Shown piece after piece: positions 1 to 7,052 of a DNA stretch of 40,937 bases. Numbering within the stretch: position 1 is the stretch's first letter; each line of letters begins with the position of its first letter. Where the stretch lies: positions 1-40,937 of the forward strand of contig JAKIWV010000003.1 in NCBI GenBank assembly GCA_022749815.1, read 5' to 3'. The position numbers were made by a program, and so were the translations under genes. Origin of the DNA: Thermoplasmata archaeon. GTDB lineage: Archaea; Thermoplasmatota; Thermoplasmata; Lutacidiplasmatales; UBA184. The notes under the pieces are model-generated. The model saw only the letters and a program-made list of their open reading frames with translations. It was not told the origin of the DNA and ran no database searches.

Positions 1-440
1 AGTTGTCTCCAGCAAGAGTCCCTATCGACCTGGAGGCTTGCTACTTCGATGTCGGTTCTGCCTATCCTGGTGGTGCAGCAGCTACCAAGGGTGGGGTTGT
101 TCGCCCATTAAAAGGGATCGTGAGCTGGGTTCACACCGTCGTGAGACAGGTGTGTTTCTTTTTGGCGGAAGTGTCCGGGTCTGTGACGAGAAGGTTCCCA
201 CAGTACGAGAGGAACGGGGAATCGGCGCCTCTAGTCCATCAGTTGTCCGGCAGGGCATCGCTGAGCAGCCACGCGCTAAGGGATAACGGCTGAAAGCATC
301 TAAGCCGGAAACCTGCTCGAAAAAGACAGACCCATGAGACCACCGGTAAAAGACCGGCTTGATAGAGACGGGGTGTACGGCGAAAGCCTTCGGGCGATCG
401 CCTCAGCCCGGCGTCCACTAACGGTCAATCGGCTACGCAT
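1..440 (+). rRNA. 23S ribosomal RNA, 3' portion (partial)
   Basis: The 5' end lies outside the window. The sequence matches the conserved end of domain V and domain VI of 23S rRNA: the sarcin-ricin type stretch AGTACGAGAGGA occurs near 203-214, and the last helix region TTGATAG...GGGTGT...CTAACGGTCAATCGG corresponds to the terminal helices that close the molecule. The exact 3' end is not visible; about 430-445 is estimated from where the terminal helix ends. No 5S rRNA gene was found downstream, which fits archaea in which the 5S gene is unlinked. Small open frames across this stretch are rRNA artefacts. Confidence 0.93.
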
Positions 441-480
441 ACTGGATGCATCAGGCAGTTAAGCAGAACGCGTGTGACCA
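363..480 (+). repeat. 23S tail + spacer repeat, copy 1
   Basis: This 118-nt segment covers roughly the last 75 nt of 23S rRNA plus about 40 nt of downstream spacer. It recurs without gaps at 12431-12548 in the same orientation, with about 11 differences counted by eye. Weaker similarity continues a further 25 nt (CCGGCCCC block). This is the parental copy because it is contiguous with the rest of 23S. Confidence 0.9.
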
Positions 481-612
481 ACCATTTCCTGGGCCCCGGC
501 CCCCTCGAAGGACCGGCTCATGCTTCGCGCCGACACCGCCCCTCGGGGCCGAGCCTCCCCCGGCCCTTCGGCCTGCCGTTCCCTGCCTCCGTCACCGCGG
601 GGCTCGACCAGC

Positions 613-643
613 GCCCTTGGGCTTCGGGGGAGCCCGCCTGGGC
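613..643. terminator. GC-rich hairpin between 23S rRNA and the NHL gene
   Basis: The inverted repeat GCCC-x2-GGGCT / AGCCC-x3-GGGC forms a nested stem of about nine base pairs around a G-rich loop. It sits between two converging transcription units, the rRNA on plus and the NHL protein gene on minus. No T-tract follows, so a terminator role is inferred from position only. Confidence 0.3.
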
Positions 644-653
644 ACGCCAGCGC

Positions 654-2039
654 CTACGCGCGGCCCGGTTGCGGGTCGAGGCGAGCGCTCTTGGAAGACG
701 GGGCGCGCGGGTCCCTGGAACGCCAGACCGAGAGGGCGACCGCAGCTCCTACCGTGACCCCGATTCCGATAGCGACCGCCGTTATCAAGATCCACACGAT
801 CGAGGAGGCAGGACCACCCGAAGTGGAAGAAGGAAGGAACTCGAGCACCCTACCGTTGCCTTGGTCGAGGACCCAGAGGTCTCCAAGCGGGTCGAAAGCC
901 ACATCGGCGGGCATCGCCAACCCGCTCGCGCCGGTGCCGGATTGGTTCGTTGAAAAGCTCCCCTGGCCGATGACCCCCGCCGCCGAAGCGCCCGTCCGTA
1001 TGGGCGGCGGAAAGCTCAGCACCCGGTTGTTGCCGGTGTCCGCGACCCAGAGTTTTCCCCAACCGTCGAACGCCGCCGCGAACGGTCCGCTCAGTCCCGA
1101 CGGGCCCGACCCCGAACGGTTCGTCTCAAACCCCGCTTGCCCCACTACGCCTGCGGCGGACGGGTCCGAACGAAAAGGTGGAGAAAATTCGACGACCCGG
1201 TTGTTCCCGAAGTCAGAAACCCATAGATTCTGGAGTGGGTCGAACGCCACGGTCTGGGGCCAGTGGAGTCCGCGGGCCCCTGCGCCGGCTGCGCCGGACA
1301 TGAAATCCTTCTGTCCGAAGACCACGGAGGCCGACTCCCCGTCCACGAACGGCGGCAGAAACTCGACCACGCGGTTGTTGAGATAATCCGCGACCCAGAG
1401 ATCCCCCGAGGCGTCGAAGGTGATTCCGCACGGTCCGGCCAATCCCGCTGGAGACGCCGCCGGTGACTCCGAGCTGAAGCCGGGCTGACCGAGCACGAGG
1501 GCGGCGGCCATGTCGTTGTGGAAGGGTGGGATGTACTCGAGGATGCGGTTGTTGGAATAATCCGGAACCCACAAGTCTCCCCGTGTATCGAACGCGACGC
1601 CGAAGGGGTTCGAGAGGCCCGTGGCTCCGATCTGGGGCTGCGTCGAGGAGAAGTCGGACTGGCCGATCACGATCGAGGCGGGCTCTCCGTTCGCGAACGG
1701 CGGGGAGAATTCGAGGACCCGGTTGTCGTTCCAATCCGCGACCCACAGGTTGCCTTCCGCGTCAAACCCAACGCCGTAGTCGAGGTAGCCGATCGTCTGC
1801 GCGTTCACCCCCGTGAGCCGACTCAAGAAGTTCGGTTGACCCAGGACGAGCGTTGCGGCCGCTCCGTTGGGGAAGGGAACGATGGGCGTCCGCAACGCCG
1901 GGGAACTCCAGGAATCCGCAAAGCGGGCACCGGAGGCGAAGACACCACCGCCGACGCCCGGGAGGAGCAGGCTGAGCGTTATCGCAAGGACGAGGCGCCA
2001 AATCGTCCTCTGGGAAGTGGCGGCTCGACGCCAGCGCAC
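654..2039 (-). CDS. Surface-anchored six-bladed NHL-repeat beta-propeller protein
   Basis: Six NHL repeats are visible through recurring cores of the type G-D/N-LWV-x-D-x2-NNRV-x-EF (for example NLWVADWNDNRVLEF and DLWVADYLNNRVVEF), enough for one six-bladed propeller. A hydrophobic segment near the N-terminus (WRLVLAITLSLLLPG) is a signal peptide or anchor, and a second one before the C-terminus (IVWILITAVAIGIGVTVG) is followed by a basic tail, so the propeller should face outside with the tail in the cytosol. The chosen GTG at 2039 sits just before the signal peptide and below a GGAGGAG stretch; an in-frame GTG at 2192 would add 51 polar residues. NHL propellers usually bind proteins or ligands; some are lyases. 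No catalytic assignment can be made. Confidence 0.85.
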   Translation of the reverse strand: MRWRRAATSQRTIWRLVLAITLSLLLPGVGGGVFASGARFADSWSSPALRTPIVPFPNGAAATLVLGQPNFLSRLTGVNAQTIGYLDYGVGFDAEGNLWVADWNDNRVLEFSPPFANGEPASIVIGQSDFSSTQPQIGATGLSNPFGVAFDTRGDLWVPDYSNNRILEYIPPFHNDMAAALVLGQPGFSSESPAASPAGLAGPCGITFDASGDLWVADYLNNRVVEFLPPFVDGESASVVFGQKDFMSGAAGAGARGLHWPQTVAFDPLQNLWVSDFGNNRVVEFSPPFRSDPSAAGVVGQAGFETNRSGSGPSGLSGPFAAAFDGWGKLWVADTGNNRVLSFPPPIRTGASAAGVIGQGSFSTNQSGTGASGLAMPADVAFDPLGDLWVLDQGNGRVLEFLPSSTSGGPASSIVWILITAVAIGIGVTVGAAVALSVWRSRDPRAPSSKSARLDPQPGRA

Positions 2040-2196
2040 CCGCGTGGTCCCTCTCCTCCTATTCCTGACTATGGAGATGTCTCGATGGTGGTTCCCCGTC
2101 CCGGTTTCGCCCCGCCCTTCCCATCCCGATCCGTGCGTCCCGCCCGCGGTCGGATTAAAGACGAACGGCGATCCCTCACTCGAGTTCGTCACGCCG

Positions 2197-2850
2197 TTAG
2201 TCTTCGTGTCGGTGGGGGGCCTCGGAGTTAACTTGCGAGTCTACCCGATGGCCCGAGGAACGGAGTCGGACATCCCCCGGGCGCATGGCAGTCAGGAATC
2301 TGACGGAATCGGACGCTCTCTCGGAGTCCAGACGTTGGGCCGCCGTCCGGAAGCTGACCCACATCAGGAGCGCCGCGACGGCGTAGAAGGGGGCCTCGTA
2401 CGTGGCGAAGAAGTACTGGAGCGGCGCCGTGATCGCCACCGCGCTGCCTCCCGCGGCGAACACGGCGACGAGCGTCGGAAGGACCGGCGAGCAACAGAGC
2501 GCGTTCGGCAAGATTCCCAGGAGGGCTCCCGACGCCGCGGACCGGCCTCGTGGGCCCGTGGTAGAGACCACACATGCGGGATGTCGCCAAAGGTAGACGT
2601 TCAGGAGAACCACCATCGGGATGAGCAGCCCCATTGCGACCGCGAACACCGCTTGTGTCCAGGTCAGGAAATGGAGCGCGACGAGCTCGAAAGAGCCCAA
2701 GAGCAGTCCCGGAAGGAGGAGGGCATAGGCGAACCCAGTGAGCACGGCGAGGCCCACATACGTCAGGGCGTAAGGGCCCTCACGGAACATCAACCGGGCG
2801 GCGGCAGCTTCGGGAAACTGAAGCCGTCGCGGCCTGGGGCCTGAGGTCAT
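2197..2850 (-). CDS. Polytopic membrane protein with a CCSP motif, partner of the adjacent thioredoxin
   Basis: A 217-residue protein with about five hydrophobic segments. A paired-cysteine motif, NALCCSPVLPTL, lies at the start of one membrane helix, like the Cys pairs of small membrane redox or metal carriers (DsbD/CcdA-like and MerT-like proteins carry such motifs in helices). I do not recognise the family with certainty. Its ATG at 2850 overlaps the TGA of the thioredoxin-like gene by four bases, so the two are translationally coupled. This suggests an electron relay between the membrane Cys pair and the extracytoplasmic thioredoxin domain (inference). The C-terminus is a soluble, charged tail. 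Confidence 0.75.
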   Translation of the reverse strand: MTSGPRPRRLQFPEAAAARLMFREGPYALTYVGLAVLTGFAYALLLPGLLLGSFELVALHFLTWTQAVFAVAMGLLIPMVVLLNVYLWRHPACVVSTTGPRGRSAASGALLGILPNALCCSPVLPTLVAVFAAGGSAVAITAPLQYFFATYEAPFYAVAALLMWVSFRTAAQRLDSERASDSVRFLTAMRPGDVRLRSSGHRVDSQVNSEAPHRHED

Positions 2851-3434
2851 GCACTTGTGGCAGCGGAGAGGATCGAGGACAGCTGGCCCCCTGGAGTACT
2901 GCCGGTCTCAACGACCTTTCCGGCGGATCCAATCAGGTCAAAGACGTCCGTCTCCGCGTGAGGGTCGTAGAGGTTGGTCGCCGACGCCGAGCTCGTCCCG
3001 AAAAACCACCCGGATTGGTTGGCGTACCCGTGCTGGGCCGCGAATTGGGCGAGGCTAGGACCCGGCTGACCGAGGTTGTTGTAAAGCTCGATCTCGAGGA
3101 CATTGACCCCTGCCGCTTCGAACTGCCCTAGGTACGACTGGTGGAAGAGTTGCGTTCCCGAGTTGCAGGACGGGCACCAGGTAGCGATCCACCAGAGCAG
3201 CAGCGGATGGCCCTGGAATCTCAAGAGGGATGACGCGGAACCGTTCAGCGCGGAGACCGGGATGTCGGGTGCCGGTTTCCCCGCTCTTGCGGCGGGCAAG
3301 CCCGTGGGACGGAGGAGGTTGGAGGCGGCTAGCGCGATCACGATCGCCAAGGCCACGGCCGATGCCGCCCCGATTCGCCAACCCCACCTTCGTCGCTGCC
3401 CAGGGTTCGCGGTGGCCGGGTCCCGGGGCACCAT
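2847..3434 (-). CDS. Membrane-anchored TlpA/ResA-like thioredoxin-fold protein
   Basis: An N-terminal transmembrane segment (IGAASAVALAIVIALAAS) is followed by a thioredoxin fold with the active site WCPSC in the context LLLWWIATWCPSCNSG, and an extracytoplasmic orientation is expected. Proteins of this type reduce disulfides outside the membrane, for instance in cytochrome c or oxidase maturation; no cytochrome genes are in view, so the substrate is unknown. The ATG at 3434 is preferred; a TTG at 3485 would add 17 residues and would suit a leaderless transcript. The gene is first in a two-gene operon with the coupled membrane protein downstream. Confidence 0.82.
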   Translation of the reverse strand: MVPRDPATANPGQRRRWGWRIGAASAVALAIVIALAASNLLRPTGLPAARAGKPAPDIPVSALNGSASSLLRFQGHPLLLWWIATWCPSCNSGTQLFHQSYLGQFEAAGVNVLEIELYNNLGQPGPSLAQFAAQHGYANQSGWFFGTSSASATNLYDPHAETDVFDLIGSAGKVVETGSTPGGQLSSILSAATSA

Positions 3435-3510
3435 GGTCAGGTCCACTTCTGCTCCCGGCGTTCCTTCTTGGCCTAGGCAGCCCAATTAGGGAACCGGGTT
3501 TGAAGTACTT

Positions 3511-3542
3511 TGGCCACAATCGTTGAACGATTCTTGCCACAA
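3511..3542. promoter_or_regulatory. Palindrome inside a direct repeat upstream of the thioredoxin operon
   Basis: A perfect 7-1-7 palindrome, AATCGTT-G-AACGATT (3518-3532), is bracketed by two direct copies of T(G/T)GCCACAA (3511-3519 and 3534-3542). It lies 77 nt upstream of the ATG at 3434 and about 290 nt upstream of the divergent winged-helix gene. This looks like a dimeric regulator site; the winged-helix protein at 3826 is an obvious candidate, without direct proof. Elsewhere in 3486-3825 I see no gene I can support. Confidence 0.45.
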
Positions 3543-3825
3543 AGGCAGGTTTCCACGGTCCGATCACGCACACCCGGGTGTTGGAATCGGCCGGCGTAGG
3601 GCACCGGCGAGTGATCGACGCCCGTGACGTTGGAGCGGGACACTCCGGTGCAATGCTGGCGCGAAATGAGCGGCGCGGGGTTGGCGGCCGGGAAGGAGGA
3701 GCGAATGACACGAGAACCGGACGAGCGACGGGCCTGTTCGATCGGGCGGATTCCCTCCCTTCGATGCGGACGGCGGTTACGTCGTGCCAGTAGCTTCTTG
3801 AGGCGGGTTGCCGTGACGGTCCCCG

Positions 3826-4182
3826 ATGGAAAAGCTCCTGTGGTATCTCCTCGCGGGCACCCGCGGCGGACCGAGCCGCATCCGGATCGTCGACCTCCTG
3901 TTGGAGCAGCCCCGGAATGCCCACCGGGTCTCCGAGGCGTTAGGGATGGACTACCGGACCGTCCGTCATCACTTGAGAGTCCTCTGCGCGAATCATCTGG
4001 TGGAGCAGCCGCGCGGGCGGATCTACGGCGCGGAGTACGTCGTCTCTGGGGGGCTCCGAATGCACCTCGAGACCTTCGAACGAATTCAGAATTCGGTGCA
4101 AGTCGAGCACGGGACGATTCTGGCAAACGCCCATAACCCGCCCCGAGCTCGTCGGGTCTCGTGGACGTTCTCCAAGGCGTAG
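3826..4182 (+). CDS. Winged helix-turn-helix transcriptional regulator (ArsR-like)
   Basis: A 118-residue protein. Residues about 17-62 read as a winged-helix domain: a helix (IRIVDLLLEQPRNAHRVSEAL), the recognition helix YRTVRHHLRVL, then a wing ending in IYGAEYVVS. This is typical of ArsR-like archaeal regulators whose partner gene encodes a small three-helix membrane protein, and that partner follows here, overlapping by 22 nt. The pair is known from haloarchaea and Thermoplasmatota, where the membrane partner is thought to sense or sequester the regulator (inference). Residues after about 90 are variable. Confidence 0.8.
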   Translation: MEKLLWYLLAGTRGGPSRIRIVDLLLEQPRNAHRVSEALGMDYRTVRHHLRVLCANHLVEQPRGRIYGAEYVVSGGLRMHLETFERIQNSVQVEHGTILANAHNPPRARRVSWTFSKA

Positions 4183-4448
4183 TCGCCATCCTCCTAGCGG
4201 GGATCAATGCGGCCCTGGCCGGGACCTTGCTGGTCATCTACCTGGGGGTCTACCGGCGGGTCCGCTCGTCGTTCGGACTGGGGCTTGTCATCTTCTCGGC
4301 GGCATTCACAGCGCAGAATGTGCTCAGCGCCCTCACCTACCTCCTCTACATGGAACTCGTACCGGACGTCCTGACCCCGTTCTTGCTCCTAGCCTCCGCG
4401 GTGCAGACCGGCGCCCTAGCCGTCATGGTCGCGACGGCCCGCATCTGA
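4161..4448 (+). CDS. Small three-helix membrane protein (DUF7521-like), partner of the HTH regulator
   Basis: A 95-residue protein with three hydrophobic helices (residues about 5-30, 38-62, 68-92) and a basic loop YRRVRSS between the first two. It starts with GTG inside the regulator gene and is therefore coupled to it. The arrangement matches the winged-helix plus DUF7521 pair that is widespread in archaea. Function in the family is not established; a membrane anchor or sensor for the regulator is the simplest reading. Confidence 0.72.
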   Translation: MDVLQGVVAILLAGINAALAGTLLVIYLGVYRRVRSSFGLGLVIFSAAFTAQNVLSALTYLLYMELVPDVLTPFLLLASAVQTGALAVMVATARI

Positions 4449-4510
4449 TGCCCGCTCGACTAGGATCGCAGAGGGTTCCCTACCGCCTCGGGGAACCGGA
4501 GGGGTGACGG

Positions 4511-5593
4511 GTGCGCGCGCTCGTCACCGGCGGTCTGGGATTTGTGGGGTCCGCCGTTGTCCGGCATGCCGTGGAAAGGGGATGGAACGTGACAACTCTG
4601 GACTCCCTCGACCCCCGGGTGCACGCGAGAGAACCCCCGCGACTGCCGGAGGGGGTGCGTTGGATCCACGGCGACATCGATTCCGACACGACGATAGGGC
4701 AGGCGCTCGAGCCCCGGCCTGACGTGGTTTTCCATCAGGCCGCGCTCGTGGGTCTGGGCCAGGGAGCGCAAGATTTGGAAGAATACATCCGGATTAACGT
4801 TCTCGCCACGGCGCGCCTCGCTCGCGCGCTCGCACGCGTCGGGGCCCCGGCCCCACGGTTGGTGCTGGCGTCGACCATGGCCATCTTCGGAGAGGGCGCG
4901 TACACGTGTCCGGCCTGCCACGAGCCCCGGGACGCGAAGCGGCAAGGGGCCGACCTTGCGGCCGGTCGATGGGATCCAATCTGCAGCGAGTGCGGGATCC
5001 CCCTCGTTCCTCGCGCGACCGCGGAGAGTCACCCTCCTCAGCCCGGAACTTTCTATGCTCGCTCGAAGCTCCTCCAGGAGCAAACGGCGATTGAGCTCGG
5101 TCGGGAGCTGGGCGTCCCCACGGTCGCGCTTCGCTACCACAATGTGTACGGCCCGTGGATGCCCCGGAACAGTCTCTACTCCGGCGTCACCGCGGCGGTC
5201 CTCTCCCGATTGGCAGAACGGAAGCCCCCCACGGTCTACGAAGACGGCCGACAGTTGCGCGACTTCATCCATGTCGACGATGTGGCCCGTGCCAACCTAT
5301 TGGCCGCCGAGGCCCCGGTAGATACGGTGGATGGCCAGGCCTTCCACGTTGCGACCGGAGAGCCGCGGGAGCTCCGCGAGCTCGTGGAACGACTTACGCG
5401 ACGGCTGGCGCCCGACACTCGACCCGGGTATCCGGGGACTTTCCGCCCCGGAGATGCCCGGCACATCTTCGCCTCCGTCTCGAAGATCTCGCGGGAGCTG
5501 GGGTTCCGGGCGAAGGTCCGATTCGAGGAAGGTATCGACGCGCTCGACCCCGGGATGATGCGGCCGCCGGTCGTCGGCGGCGACTCCGCATGA
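4511..5593 (+). CDS. NAD-dependent nucleotide-sugar epimerase/dehydratase with a zinc-ribbon insertion
   Basis: An extended short-chain dehydrogenase of 360 residues. The Rossmann motif TGGLGFVGS is at residues 6-14, the active-site Ser/Thr lies in ASTMAIFG (about 120-127) and the catalytic YxxxK is Y182-K186. An unusual insertion between them carries two CxxC pairs (C133/C136 and C158/C161), likely a structural zinc ribbon. Family members interconvert UDP- or GDP-sugars, such as UDP-glucose 4-epimerase. The GTG at 4511 is the first in-frame start. The stop overlaps the next gene (ATGA), so it heads a three-gene sugar operon with a GT2 glycosyltransferase and a DUF2064 protein. Confidence 0.88.
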   Translation: MRALVTGGLGFVGSAVVRHAVERGWNVTTLDSLDPRVHAREPPRLPEGVRWIHGDIDSDTTIGQALEPRPDVVFHQAALVGLGQGAQDLEEYIRINVLATARLARALARVGAPAPRLVLASTMAIFGEGAYTCPACHEPRDAKRQGADLAAGRWDPICSECGIPLVPRATAESHPPQPGTFYARSKLLQEQTAIELGRELGVPTVALRYHNVYGPWMPRNSLYSGVTAAVLSRLAERKPPTVYEDGRQLRDFIHVDDVARANLLAAEAPVDTVDGQAFHVATGEPRELRELVERLTRRLAPDTRPGYPGTFRPGDARHIFASVSKISRELGFRAKVRFEEGIDALDPGMMRPPVVGGDSA

Positions 5594-6288
5594 CGAGACC
5601 CTCGGTGGCGGTGTTGCTGCCCGCGCTCGACGAAGAGGGGGCGGTGGCGGAGGTGGTGGAGGGGTTTCGCGCGCAGCAGACCCGGGTCGTCGTCATTGAC
5701 AACGGGAGCCGCGACCGGACGGCGGCGAGGGCGAGGTCTGCCGGGGCGGAAGTTGTGATCGAACCGCGCCGCGGGTACGGACGCGCCTGCCTGGCCGGAA
5801 TCTCGTATCTGGCAGTCGGAGCGCCGCCTCAGATCGTGGTTTTCGCTGACTGCGACGGCACGGTCGACCCTCGGGATCTTCCAAGACTCCTTCGGCCGAT
5901 GATGGAGCGACAGGCCGAGCTGGTCCTGGGAATCCGAACCGGAGCGGGGGCCCTTCCCGAGCATCAACGTCTGGGGAACCGGGTTCTCCTCCGCGTGGTG
6001 AGCCGGTTGTTCGGGACCCGCCTTTGCGACGTTCCCCCCTTCCGAGCAGTGGGGTGGACGACCCTTCGAACCATGGATCTTCATGAGGCGACGTATGGGC
6101 TCCCGCTCGAAACCCTCCTGCGCGCGCTCCTGATGCACGCTCGGGTCGTGGAAGTGCCGGTTCGCCAATACTCACGCCGAACGGGCCGTAGTAAGGTGGG
6201 GGGTACGGTGAGCGGAACGGCTCGTGCGGCGGTTCGGATGCTGTTGCTCAGCCTCCGGCTTCGAGTTGGGATACTGGGAGCGCCATGA
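5590..6288 (+). CDS. Family 2 glycosyltransferase (DPM/DPG-synthase-like)
   Basis: A 232-residue GT-A enzyme: the N-terminal strand SVAVLLPALDEE, the nucleotide-binding VIDNGSRDRT, and a DxD-type metal site in FADCDGTVDP. A basic RRTGRSKVGGT motif and a hydrophobic C-terminus (VRMLLLSLRLRVGILG) resemble the polyprenyl-phosphate glycosyltransferases that charge dolichyl phosphate with mannose or glucose. It overlaps the epimerase stop (ATGA) and the DUF2064 start, so it is translated in one operon. A polyprenyl-phosphate sugar product could feed the mannosyltransferase-like protein encoded convergently (inference). Confidence 0.87.
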   Translation: MTRPSVAVLLPALDEEGAVAEVVEGFRAQQTRVVVIDNGSRDRTAARARSAGAEVVIEPRRGYGRACLAGISYLAVGAPPQIVVFADCDGTVDPRDLPRLLRPMMERQAELVLGIRTGAGALPEHQRLGNRVLLRVVSRLFGTRLCDVPPFRAVGWTTLRTMDLHEATYGLPLETLLRALLMHARVVEVPVRQYSRRTGRSKVGGTVSGTARAAVRMLLLSLRLRVGILGAP

Positions 6289-7052
6289 CCGACGGCATCG
6301 TGCTGGTGTTCGCCCGCGCGCCCCGACGGGACCGAGTGAAGACCCGACTCGTCCCGGCGCTCGGGGTCGCCCGGACCCTGCGGCTATACCGGGCCTTTCT
6401 GCAGGACACACTCAGAGCCGCCCGACGGTCCGGTGCTCGGGTGGTGCTCGCCCGGACCCCGGGGACTCCCTTCGCCGAGGAGCGGCTGGCGGACCAGGTC
6501 TTCGTCCAGCGGGGGACGACGTTCGGGGAGCGCATGGACCACGCCCTTCGGGTCGCCTGGGGAGCGGCCGGCCCCGCCGAGCCCTACGTCATCGTCGGAG
6601 CCGACGCGCCGCATCTCCCACCCGCGGCTCTCCGCTCCGCGCTGGACCGACTCAAGACCGCCACTCCCGCCTCGGCGCTGGGAGCTTGCCAAGAAGGCGG
6701 CTTCTACCTGCTGGGATTCTCGGGGCCTCCGGTCCCCGTGCGCTCGGCCTTCGCCAGGGATCGGGAAGTGGAAGGAGTACGGAACCTGCTGGAAGCCGCG
6801 AACCGACCGGTCTTCCGCTTGCCTCCGTTCTTCGACGTGGACCGGCCGTCCGACCTTCGTAGGCTCGCGTCGTTCCTCCGCGACCGTTCGGGACACCCCG
6901 GGGAGGATGCCTGGGTGCCGCCGGCTACCATGGACGTACTGCGCGAATTCGGCTGGGTTCCAGGTCGCCGGGATTCGGAGGGCTTCTCGCCGCGTGGGGG
7001 TCCGGTCCCGCCACCCTCCCGCGGAAGCCTCGGCGTCCTGCCCCGGCAGTAG
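6285..7052 (+). CDS. DUF2064 / TIGR04282-type nucleotidyl- or glycosyltransferase-like protein
   Basis: A 255-residue protein with the family signature FARAPRRDRVKTRL at residues 9-22, the central VGADAPHLP and EGGFYLLGF. These proteins have a GT-A-like fold and usually sit beside GT2 enzymes, as here; their reaction is not established. The gene overlaps the GT2 stop by four bases. The last 55 residues (Pro/Arg-rich after GHPGEDAW) are probably a poorly conserved tail. The 3' two-thirds of the gene is also open on the opposite strand as the continuation of the convergent membrane protein frame. Confidence 0.83.
   Translation: MTDGIVLVFARAPRRDRVKTRLVPALGVARTLRLYRAFLQDTLRAARRSGARVVLARTPGTPFAEERLADQVFVQRGTTFGERMDHALRVAWGAAGPAEPYVIVGADAPHLPPAALRSALDRLKTATPASALGACQEGGFYLLGFSGPPVPVRSAFARDREVEGVRNLLEAANRPVFRLPPFFDVDRPSDLRRLASFLRDRSGHPGEDAWVPPATMDVLREFGWVPGRRDSEGFSPRGGPVPPPSRGSLGVLPRQ

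Noticed and set aside
441..653. 5S rRNA or tRNA downstream of 23S
   Set aside because: No 5S-like or cloverleaf-forming sequence seen; only GC-rich hairpins.
520..1386. Plus-strand open frame of 288 codons across the NHL gene
   Set aside because: It is antisense to a clear six-repeat NHL protein and is Pro/Arg/Thr-rich without domain features; long shadow frames are expected at this GC content.
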